This document shows, piece by piece, positions 27,804-35,103 of a stretch of 35,103 nt of DNA; position 1 is the first letter of the stretch, and the number at the start of each line of letters is the position of its first letter. The stretch is from a virus, in the IMG/VR virus record IMGVR_UViG_3300027833_000125, positions 1 through 35,103 of that record. The stretch is one strand, 5' to 3'. The notes under the pieces are model-generated. The model made no database searches. It was given only the letters and a program-made list of their open reading frames with translations, and had not been told where the DNA came from. The position numbers were made by a program, and so were the translations under genes.

Positions 27804-29684
27804 ATGGCGAGTAACTTAAATGTAACGGAATTAGATTTTGACCAGATAAAACAGAATCTTAAAAATTATTTAAAAACCCAATCTGAGTTTAATGATTATA
27901 ACTTTGAAGGGTCTGGTCTTAGTACTCTACTTGATGTATTGGCATATAATACACATTATAATGCAATGGCTGCTCACTTCTCATTGAATGAAGCATTCTT
28001 GGACTCAGCACAGATTCGTGGTAACGTAGTCACAAGAGCTAAACTTCTGGGTTATGTACCACGTTCTATTCTTGCACCAAGAGCCAAAGTAAATATTGTT
28101 ATTGATGTTACTTCGGAAGTTGGAACTTTAACTGACAATTTAACTATGAATCGTGGTACTAAGTTGAGTACGACAGTGGCCCAGCAACAATACCAGTATG
28201 TTACCCTACAAACCCAAACTGCTAGTTTAGTAGTGAATACCTCAGTTACACCTAACACTAAAACATATACTTTTGAAAATGTAGATATTGCTCAAGGGTA
28301 TTATAAGTCACTTAAATATAGAGTAGACAATGATATTGAGAATCAGAAATTCCAGTTGTCTGATAACGATGCAGACACAAGTACATTAAGAGTAAGAGTA
28401 CAAGAGAACGAAGAGTCTACAGCATTCGATATTTATACTAGATTTGAAACTCTACTTGGAGTTGATTCTACTTCTAAGGTATATTACTTACAGGAAAATT
28501 CAGCTGAGTATTATGAAATTTATTTTGGAGATGGTGTTACTGGTAGAAAACCAAATAATAATAATATCGTTACATTAGATTATGTCTATACCGAGGGTGT
28601 AGAGTCTAATGGCGCTAATGCATTTACCATGTCAGATTCTGTCGGTGGTTTTGGAGATTCAACAGTAACTACTGTCACTGCATCAGGTGGTGGAGCCGAA
28701 CAAGAAACTGCTGAATCAATACGGTTCAATGCTCCTCTGACATTTACATCACAGAATAGAGCTGTTACATCAGATGATTATCGGTCTATTATCCAAAGAG
28801 AATTTACAAACATTGCATCTATCTCTTGTTGGGGTGGTGAAGACAATGATCCACCAGATTATGGTAAAGCATATATCTCTATTAAACCTATTCTTGCAGA
28901 AACTTTAACTCAGGCAGAAAAGGATGATATTACTGGTACCATTCTTAAAGGTAAAAGTGTAGTATCTATTACACCTATAATTGTAGATCCGAATTATACT
29001 TACTTGGAACTGGATGTGTTCTTTAAGTATAATCCTAATCTTACAGATAGAACCTCAGTGGAATTAACTTCTGTTGTGCGAGATACTATTTCGGATTATA
29101 ACTTTAATAACCTTAATAAGTTTGATGGTGTGTTTAGACACTCACAGCTTACTACTCTTATTGATGCAGCAGATCCGGCAATTCAGAACTCTACAGTAAG
29201 ACCGTATATGTTTATGAATATTACACCATCTACCACTGAAGGTTCTAATAACTTTTCATTGAAATTTACATCTGCGTTTTATAAGTCTGGTGCATCTACT
29301 GATTTTATTCTTGCATCAACTGCTTTTAAACTTGCATATTCGGGAACTATTGACCACTACTTTGGTGATATTCCTGTCGCAGCTTCGGTTAATAGGCAAG
29401 TAATTATTTATAAAATTGTAGATGGTAAGAATGTAACAGTAGTAAACGATGCAGGCTTAATAGATCCAGATAAAGGCACTATTACACTTAACAACTTTAC
29501 TGGTTATGATACTAATAATATTCGTGTTACTATAACACCCAATTCATTAGACTTGGCTCCTAAAAGAGACCAGTTAATTGCTATTGATGCCCTAAGAGTT
29601 AATATTACTCCAAGTGTTGATACTATATCAGTATCCGGCTCTACAGGAACTATTAATTATAATACACCGTCGAGATTAAGATAA
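27804..29684 (+). CDS. 6: Baseplate wedge protein gp6
   Basis: This 626-residue protein is near T4 gp6 (660). The N-terminus LNVTELDFDQIKQNLKNYLK, then SGLSTLLDVLAYNTHYNAM (residues 38-56), NEAFLDSAQIRGNVVTRAKL and LGYVPRS are the classical gp6/J-protein features. Later come TYEFGDGVTG-like YEIYFGDGVTGRKP, and DYRSIIQREFTNIASISCWGGE (about 326-347). The C-terminal domain ends in NTPSRLR. gp6 dimers form the ring around the hub. A TAATG overlap joins it to the next gene. Confidence 0.95.
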   Translation: MASNLNVTELDFDQIKQNLKNYLKTQSEFNDYNFEGSGLSTLLDVLAYNTHYNAMAAHFSLNEAFLDSAQIRGNVVTRAKLLGYVPRSILAPRAKVNIVIDVTSEVGTLTDNLTMNRGTKLSTTVAQQQYQYVTLQTQTASLVVNTSVTPNTKTYTFENVDIAQGYYKSLKYRVDNDIENQKFQLSDNDADTSTLRVRVQENEESTAFDIYTRFETLLGVDSTSKVYYLQENSAEYYEIYFGDGVTGRKPNNNNIVTLDYVYTEGVESNGANAFTMSDSVGGFGDSTVTTVTASGGGAEQETAESIRFNAPLTFTSQNRAVTSDDYRSIIQREFTNIASISCWGGEDNDPPDYGKAYISIKPILAETLTQAEKDDITGTILKGKSVVSITPIIVDPNYTYLELDVFFKYNPNLTDRTSVELTSVVRDTISDYNFNNLNKFDGVFRHSQLTTLIDAADPAIQNSTVRPYMFMNITPSTTEGSNNFSLKFTSAFYKSGASTDFILASTAFKLAYSGTIDHYFGDIPVAASVNRQVIIYKIVDGKNVTVVNDAGLIDPDKGTITLNNFTGYDTNNIRVTITPNSLDLAPKRDQLIAIDALRVNITPSVDTISVSGSTGTINYNTPSRLR

Positions 29685-32365
29685 TGGCTTCATCTACGAT
29701 AGATAGACAGTTTTATTCAAACGATATATCCTCTCCCGGATATATTGAGTCTACTGCGTCATCTACTAGAAAGAGTAAAGAAAAACTCAGAGTAGATTCA
29801 TTGATACCTTCAGAAATTTTAGAAAATTCTGCAGGCATGAAACAGCTGTTAGAAGCATACTACACATTTATGAACTTGGATGAGTTTATTTATGCAGAGA
29901 ATGAAGACTTCCAAGATGTTGTACTAGATGGTAAAGCAGTATTTAGAATATCTGATCCTAGAAATGAGAACGATGCATTCTTTACTGATGAGCAAGGTGC
30001 GGATTCTACAATGAGTGTGACAGATGCCGCAGGTACTGTTACTATTATACCACTGAATGATATAAATGTCAACATATCTAATGGTAATGAACTACCAGGT
30101 TCTCTTGCATTAGAAACATCTGAGATTGGTAAAACCTTTCAGGTTGATGGTTTAAGTGCTCATAATGCTTCTACTGCCAAATTAAATACACCCATTAAAA
30201 ATTGGGTAGGGCCCGGGCCTTCTCATGTTCTGAATAACATTGAACGTGCAATGGATATTGATAATAATTCGGTTCAATTCTTGGAGTTAATGCAGAAAGA
30301 AATTGCATCAGTAATACCAAGAAACATTACAGTTAATAAAAGAAACCTTTATAAGAACATTGTTGATTACTATAAAGTAAGAGGTTCTGCAGATTCTATT
30401 GAAATCTTTTTCAGACTCTTATTTAATGATGAAGTGGAAGTACAGTATCCATGGGATAAAACTTTAATTCCTTCTTCAGGTAACTGGGATGTTAATCCTT
30501 CTCTACCTAAAGGCGGCCAGTATCTTGATAATAAAGGCCAGTTATCTAACACAATTAAAATACAAGATTCTTTAAGATACCAAAAATTCTCATACCTAAT
30601 TAGAACAGGCCAGAACGTATCTACTTGGGAGAATGTATTTAACAGACTAGTACACCCGGCTGGATTTAAGTTCTTCGGCGAAATTCTTCTTATCATGGAA
30701 TTAACTAAGGCTGTTCTGGGTGAAGATGTTTCTGATGGCGATACTTTATATCGTAAAGTGTTATCCGCTATGCCAGAGAGACAACCTGGCGCCATCGGTA
30801 TTGAAGATTTGCCTCTATTGGTAGAGATGTTTGCTTCTACATTCTTGCCTGCTATTAAGTCAAGAATACACAGAGGCGGAACGATTAGTATACCTAACTC
30901 TAAACTAAAAAATGGAGTTATTAGTACTGTCACTGTAACCAATGCCGGTTCAGGGTATTTAACTCCTCCTGCGGTTACTACCGTTGATACAGGAACTCCT
31001 TCTGGACATACTGCAGGCACATTCACTCCTGTTATAACAGCCGGTGCCCTAGGATCAGTAACTATAGTAGATGGCGGCAAAGATTATAATATACCCGGAA
31101 TTTCCTTTGCACCACCAACGGCATTAACCTTTGATGGTAGCGATGATGAATCTGTCGGCGTGGGCATTATTAACCTAGTAGATAATACGATTAAATTAAC
31201 TGCAGCACAAGCAGCAGTACTACCAGTAGGAGCGCCTGTTACATATAGTTCAGGTGGTGGTACTTCTATCGGAGGGTTGACAAGTGGCGCTAGTTACTTT
31301 ATAATGACAAATGTAGCTAATGAAGTAACACTACAAAGTGTTCTTAATGGTACACAGACTGATATTACTAGTGTTGGTTCTGGTACTACTCATTCATTAA
31401 CTGGCCAAACAGCAGCTGCTACAGCTACTAAGTCCGATGGAATATTAACTGGATTAGAAATAAGTGATCCCGGATTTGGATACACATCGGCACCTAGTAT
31501 TACATTCAATGGTATTGCAGTGTCCGGACAGAGTTTAGTATCACCAGTAGTTACTATAGGCATTGATGCTCTTGGAAGATTGGACGTTGATAATATCACG
31601 ATCACTAGTGGTGGTAGCGGATATCAATCTATGTTCGGTTTTGTTGCAGCCAATCCTAACCATGGTAAACTTGCATATATTGATCTGGTAGGTACTGGTA
31701 ATAAAAATTATACTTCGCCCCCATCCATTGTAATACCAGAACCTACTGCAAAAGATGCTCTTGGTGTATTACTGTCTACTAACGTGCGAGCAACGGCAGA
31801 GTTTATTTTCTCGGCTTCTACTTTAAAGACTTTAGAGTTAACAAATGGTGGTTCGGGATATACTTCTAGCCCTACTGTAACAATTAGTGGAAACGCTACT
31901 GCTTTTGCCACAGTACAAGATGGCAGAATTGATAAAGTGAAGTTGATAAGTAAGGGCTCAGGTTATACTACAGTCCCTACTGTGACAATATCAGGTGGTG
32001 GAGGTAGTGGTGCCACCGCAAGAGCAAAAATAACTGAGGGTGAAATCTCAGGGTATAATATCACTAACCCAGGGTCAGGCTATACTCGTGATCCTATATT
32101 AAGAATTGATTCAGGCGGCCATAATGAAATTAGAGGCAAAGACATTAATCAAATTCTTATACTACTACTGAACCATGTATCTGATGCTACTAGAACTCAA
32201 CCGGCGAATAATTACTTTAATTTAAAAGGCGATACGTATTTAAACAGCAGTAAGAAGTTTGATTTCAATGAGAGAATAGAAGAATTTGGTACCGTACAAA
32301 TACAAAGTACTTCTACAACCAATATAAATAACTATAATGTGAATTCGTTTATTCATACCAATTAA
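29684..32365 (+). CDS. gp7-like baseplate wedge protein with GSGY beta-repeats
   Basis: This 893-residue protein lies between gp6 and gp8 like T4 gp7 (1032). The first 400 residues look like a wedge protein (AGMKQLLEAYYTFMN; DYYKVRGSADSIEIFFRLLF; NRLVHPAGFKFFGEILLIM). Residues about 415-800 consist of a repeat whose unit is (G)SGY-x-x-x-P-x-V-T-[IV], seen as NAGSGYLTPPAVT, DPGFGYTSAPSITF, NGGSGYTSSPTVTISG, SKGSGYTTVPTVTISGGG and NPGSGYTRDPILRID. The last 100 residues return to helical or unique sequence. Position and N-terminus support a gp7 role; homology to T4 gp7 is not visible in the repeats. Confidence 0.75.
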   Translation: MASSTIDRQFYSNDISSPGYIESTASSTRKSKEKLRVDSLIPSEILENSAGMKQLLEAYYTFMNLDEFIYAENEDFQDVVLDGKAVFRISDPRNENDAFFTDEQGADSTMSVTDAAGTVTIIPLNDINVNISNGNELPGSLALETSEIGKTFQVDGLSAHNASTAKLNTPIKNWVGPGPSHVLNNIERAMDIDNNSVQFLELMQKEIASVIPRNITVNKRNLYKNIVDYYKVRGSADSIEIFFRLLFNDEVEVQYPWDKTLIPSSGNWDVNPSLPKGGQYLDNKGQLSNTIKIQDSLRYQKFSYLIRTGQNVSTWENVFNRLVHPAGFKFFGEILLIMELTKAVLGEDVSDGDTLYRKVLSAMPERQPGAIGIEDLPLLVEMFASTFLPAIKSRIHRGGTISIPNSKLKNGVISTVTVTNAGSGYLTPPAVTTVDTGTPSGHTAGTFTPVITAGALGSVTIVDGGKDYNIPGISFAPPTALTFDGSDDESVGVGIINLVDNTIKLTAAQAAVLPVGAPVTYSSGGGTSIGGLTSGASYFIMTNVANEVTLQSVLNGTQTDITSVGSGTTHSLTGQTAAATATKSDGILTGLEISDPGFGYTSAPSITFNGIAVSGQSLVSPVVTIGIDALGRLDVDNITITSGGSGYQSMFGFVAANPNHGKLAYIDLVGTGNKNYTSPPSIVIPEPTAKDALGVLLSTNVRATAEFIFSASTLKTLELTNGGSGYTSSPTVTISGNATAFATVQDGRIDKVKLISKGSGYTTVPTVTISGGGGSGATARAKITEGEISGYNITNPGSGYTRDPILRIDSGGHNEIRGKDINQILILLLNHVSDATRTQPANNYFNLKGDTYLNSSKKFDFNERIEEFGTVQIQSTSTTNINNYNVNSFIHTN
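32323..32330 (+). promoter_or_regulatory. Possible T4-type late promoter for gp8
   Basis: Exact TATAAATA inside the last codons of the gp7-like gene, 49 bases before the gp8 ATG. Its predicted start near 32336 would give a leader of about 44 bases with a GGA site. Because it lies in coding sequence its significance is less sure. Confidence 0.45.
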
Positions 32366-32379
32366 TAGGAAATAAGAAA

Positions 32380-33762
32380 ATGACAGCAATCGTAACATCA
32401 AATTTTAGGGTAGTAAATGCCGAAAATTTTAAAGAAGATGTAGCTGATGCCGCAACTAGTGTATATGTAGGAATCGGAAAATCAGATGTATGGTCTTTAA
32501 CCACATCAGATACTACCGACACTACGCCTTTTACTCCAGTCGATGCATTAGACTCATTGGGTGAGGCGTACCAAAACATGATTGGTATGAAATTAATAGG
32601 AGCGGCAGATATCTCTCATGTTGTACCAAGAAATACTTGGGCATCAGATACTAGCTATTATGCTTGGGATTCGGATGACGGCGCGATCTTTGATAAAGCG
32701 TTCTACATTGTGACATCAGAATTTAAGGTATATAAGTGTATTAAAGCAGGTGGTTCAGTTTCTACTGTACAGCCTACACAAACACTTACCGATCCAACTG
32801 CAGAATCAGATGGTTACATTTGGAAATATATGTATACTATTTCAGTAGCAGATGCAGAGAAATTCTTAACCATATCATATATGCCAGTCAAGACTGTTTC
32901 CCTTGCATATGGTAGTGATGCGGCGGCAGAAGCTGCACTCTCTGAAGCAGACTATGCACAATATCTTAACCAAAAGGCTTCGATAAATTCTGCTACCGCT
33001 GCAGGTATTGAAAGAATTGAAGTGACTACTGGCGGAACACACTCAAGTACTCCAACTGTAGTTGTATCAGGAGATGGTACTGGTGCTACGGCTACTGCAG
33101 TTATGAGTGGTTCTGGTTCTAATCAAACTGTTGCTAGTATTACTGTAAATAATAAGGGTACCAACTACACTGTTGCTGATATTACTTTTAGTTCTGGTGA
33201 TGCCGCTGCACGTGCAGTTATCGCTCCAGAACTTGGCCATGGTGTACAACCTATTAAAGAACTCGGTGCATTCTTCATCGGTTTAAACAGTCAACTTACT
33301 GGAAACGAAGGTGGTGACCTTACAGTTGGTAACGACTTTAGACAAGTCACACTAATTAGAAATCCTAAACTGTATGGGCCCGGCGCAGTTGCTACGGCAG
33401 CTACTCTTAAAGCTCTTAAAGCTCTGGACTTTACTTCTGCTGTGACAGTAACTGATTATTTAGCAGATGAACTTATTGTCGGCCAAACAAGTGGAGCACA
33501 GGCATATGTAGTTGAAATTGATGCCGCAACAGGTTATATCTACTATCATCAGAATACTAAGACTGGTTATAAACCATTCCAAAATGGTGAAAATATTACT
33601 GGCCAGACAAGTTCTACCAGTGGAGCACTTGAGGCTTCATCGGCATTACGTACTCCAGAAGTTCATCCGGGTACTGGTGATATTATGTTCTTAGAAAATA
33701 GAAACCCTATTAATAGAACAACTACGCAGATCGAAGACATTAAAGTTATCATCGAATTCTAA
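32380..33762 (+). CDS. 8: Baseplate wedge protein gp8 with two extra beta-domain inserts
   Basis: This 460-residue protein compares with 334 for T4 gp8. The core is clear: AIVTSNFRVVNAENF (3-17), YVGIGKSDVWS (29-39), YQNMIGMKLI, HVVPRNTWASDTSYYAWD, DGYIWKYMYTISVAD, then FRQVTLIRNP (320-329) and GDIMFLENRNPINRTTTQ, IEDIKVIIEF at the end, matching T4 GEMIYMENRPPI and EEINILFTF. Two insertions explain the extra length: about 209-284 (IEVTTGGTHSSTPTVVVSGD, GSGY-like) and 364-425 (ELIVGQTSGAQAYVVEI, a GE-x-ITG-x-TS module). gp8 dimers form part of the outer wedge. Confidence 0.93.
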   Translation: MTAIVTSNFRVVNAENFKEDVADAATSVYVGIGKSDVWSLTTSDTTDTTPFTPVDALDSLGEAYQNMIGMKLIGAADISHVVPRNTWASDTSYYAWDSDDGAIFDKAFYIVTSEFKVYKCIKAGGSVSTVQPTQTLTDPTAESDGYIWKYMYTISVADAEKFLTISYMPVKTVSLAYGSDAAAEAALSEADYAQYLNQKASINSATAAGIERIEVTTGGTHSSTPTVVVSGDGTGATATAVMSGSGSNQTVASITVNNKGTNYTVADITFSSGDAAARAVIAPELGHGVQPIKELGAFFIGLNSQLTGNEGGDLTVGNDFRQVTLIRNPKLYGPGAVATAATLKALKALDFTSAVTVTDYLADELIVGQTSGAQAYVVEIDAATGYIYYHQNTKTGYKPFQNGENITGQTSSTSGALEASSALRTPEVHPGTGDIMFLENRNPINRTTTQIEDIKVIIEF

Positions 33763-33778
33763 TATACATAGTATATTA
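33760..33778 (+). other. AT-rich perfect hairpin at the gp8 stop codon
   Basis: TAATATAC and GTATATTA form a perfect 8-bp stem with a three-base loop. It includes the gp8 TAA. There is no GC or T-run to suggest a terminator; it could modulate RNA stability or readthrough. Confidence 0.4.
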
Positions 33779-33797
33779 AATAAAAGAGAAGGGACAT

Positions 33798-35103
33798 ATG
33801 AGCACAACCACAATTAAAAATTATTCTATAGCACCATACTATGACGACTTTGATGAAACAAAGAACTATCATAGGATTCTGTATCGCCCTGGTTATGCAG
33901 TTCAAGCTAGAGAACTTACTCAGATGCAGACGACACTACAGGCACAGCTTGATAGGTTTGGTCAATATGCATTTAAACATGGATCAAGAGTTGTTGGTGG
34001 TAAAGTTACTCTAAATACTGAATATGATTTTATTAAGATTGATTCATCATTTGTTCATTCCGTTGGTGGTACTTTAAATTCGGATGGTTATCTTTCATCT
34101 TTTGTCGGGACTACTATTACAGGTTCTGCAAACTCTGGCACTAACCTTACAGCTAAAGTACTCGCAGTTATACCTTCAGACGGCTCTGATCCTAATACTC
34201 TTTATATTAAATATAATAATACTGGTGGTGCTGCTAGAACAACTTCAACCTTTGCTGCTGGTGAAGAATTTTCATCAAGTGGTGCTACTACTTTTTACGG
34301 CCAAGTTCAATCAACTGGAACACCTACTGGTGTAGGTTCTAGTGTTAATATTGAAGAAGGTGTTTACTTTGTATCTGGTACATTTATTTACGTGCCAAAA
34401 GCATCTCTTACTTTAGATAAGTACACAAACACACCATCATATGTTATTGGACTTAATGTAATCGAAGAGATTATTGATACCGATTCCGATAATACACTAA
34501 AAGATAACGCGCAGGGAACTCCAAACGAAGCAGCGCCTGGTGCAACAAGATATAAAGTTTCCACTACTCTTGTAAAAGAATCCCTCACAAACCTTAATAG
34601 TGCTAATGCAAACTATGTTACACTATTAAGAATCGACGCGGGTAAGGTTCAAGTAGATGAAACTGATAGTATTAATCAAGGTGCAGAATTATCTAAAAGA
34701 CTTGCTAGAAGAACTTTTGAAGAATCTGGTAACTATTCAGTTAAACCATATCAGTTAGATATTAAAGAACATTTAGATGATACTACTAATAACGGTTACC
34801 TACTTGCAGGTTCTGGTGGAGATGCAGATAAACTTGCTATTGGTGTTGAACCTGGCACTTCTTATGTACAAGGATTTAGAAATGAAAACATTGCAACTAA
34901 ATACCTTGTAATTGATAAACCTAGAGATGCTTCAAATTCAATTAACATTGATGCTAATGCAAACGTGGCCACACCGGTAGGTAACTATGTGAGAGTCACT
35001 GAAGGTACTATTAAAGGTGCTCCAGATTTAACCAACTTTGCTACTATGAACCTATACAACGCTACTGGACAAGGTGGTTCGGTAGTGGGTACTGCTCGAG
35101 CAA
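33798..35103 (+). CDS. Virion structural protein (DUF4815-like), truncated by the right edge
   Basis: The frame starts at ATG 33798 behind GAAGGGA and stays open to the end of the window (435 residues seen). The N-terminus, MSTTTIKNYSIAPYYDDFD then YHRILYRPGYAVQARELTQM, is the signature of the large DUF4815-type baseplate or fibre-connecting proteins of marine T4-like phages. After it come a coiled block (QTTLQAQLDRFGQYAFKHGS) and beta-modules, including TTITGSANSGTNLTAKVLAV near 105-124, related to the inserts in gp53 and gp8. T4's gp9/gp10 occupy this position but are not clearly homologous. It is most likely the wedge component that carries tail fibres. Confidence 0.8.
   Translation, partial: MSTTTIKNYSIAPYYDDFDETKNYHRILYRPGYAVQARELTQMQTTLQAQLDRFGQYAFKHGSRVVGGKVTLNTEYDFIKIDSSFVHSVGGTLNSDGYLSSFVGTTITGSANSGTNLTAKVLAVIPSDGSDPNTLYIKYNNTGGAARTTSTFAAGEEFSSSGATTFYGQVQSTGTPTGVGSSVNIEEGVYFVSGTFIYVPKASLTLDKYTNTPSYVIGLNVIEEIIDTDSDNTLKDNAQGTPNEAAPGATRYKVSTTLVKESLTNLNSANANYVTLLRIDAGKVQVDETDSINQGAELSKRLARRTFEESGNYSVKPYQLDIKEHLDDTTNNGYLLAGSGGDADKLAIGVEPGTSYVQGFRNENIATKYLVIDKPRDASNSINIDANANVATPVGNYVRVTEGTIKGAPDLTNFATMNLYNATGQGGSVVGTARA

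Noticed and set aside
29405-29412. - strand TATAAATA inside gp6
   Set aside because: No - strand gene follows it, and the surrounding gene is clearly + strand.
30370-31080. A 236-codon - strand frame inside the gp7-like gene
   Set aside because: It lies wholly antisense to a well-supported baseplate gene, with no promoter or ribosome-binding site; its composition mirrors the repeat region.
34084-34335. An 83-codon + strand frame rich in Leu and Ile near the right end
   Set aside because: It is a shifted frame inside the truncated DUF4815-like gene; the hydrophobic appearance comes from reading ACT/GCT-rich codons out of phase.
1-35103. tRNA genes, CRISPR arrays, insertion sequences or integrase/attachment sites
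   Set aside because: No cloverleaf, spaced repeat array, transposase or integrase was recognised on either strand by reading; a dedicated tRNA scan was not possible.

Overview
The window reads as part of the genome of a T4-like marine myovirus. The evidence is a T4-type replication and late-transcription block (gp33, dsbA, gp59, gp32), a T4-type baseplate set (gp4, gp26, gp48-like, gp53, gp27-like, gp5-like, gp25, gp6, gp7-like, gp8) and repeated TATAAATA late promoters. Several small proteins, such as the W-x-IWAKSLGEKAG membrane protein at 926, resemble ones I remember from cyanomyophages and pelagimyophages. No photosynthesis gene, tRNA or CRISPR array was seen. The host must be Gram-negative, because an outer-membrane CsgG pore is encoded. 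A SAR11-type host is possible, but the sequence does not prove it.

Layout. (1) 1-4.4 kb, + strand: small conserved hypothetical genes with overlapping ends, then an unusual enzyme group (ATP-grasp-like protein, SET-domain protein, T4-type GH24 lysozyme) and small proteins. (2) 4.4-11.0 kb, + strand: a gene run behind one late promoter. It encodes two single-pass membrane proteins, CsgF, CsgG, a curlin-like protein, a FecR-domain protein, a second curlin-like protein and a CHASE2-class III nucleotide cyclase. This looks like a phage-borne curli (type VIII) secretion and signalling module. (3) 11.0-17.7 kb, + strand: six near-identical strong sigma70-type promoters (TTGACA-N17-TATAAT, followed by ATAC) drive small early genes (zinc metallopeptidase, SWIM protein and others), a 391-aa unknown protein, then gp33-dsbA-gp59 and gp32, ending in a UUCG-hairpin terminator. 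(4) 17.7-22.5 kb, - strand, read right to left: gp4 head completion, an unknown structural protein, a tail-tube-fold protein, gp26, gp51 (apparently joined to gp26 by a -1 frameshift), an EF-hand membrane protein and the tape measure. (5) 22.5-35.1 kb, + strand: baseplate and wedge operon from gp48-like to gp8, then a truncated DUF4815-like virion protein that runs off the right edge.

How it fits together. Host-polymerase early promoters would make gp33, gp59 and gp32. gp33 then helps switch to TATAAATA promoters, which serve the structural operons and also the curli-like cluster. That cluster is therefore predicted to be expressed late, when the cell surface is being remodelled or lysed. I recall curli-related clusters being reported in pelagimyophages with unclear function. 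The pairing here with FecR and a cyclase, the altered CsgG constriction, four late promoters whose predicted +1 falls on the AUG, and the gp26/gp51 slippery site look like the points most worth following up.
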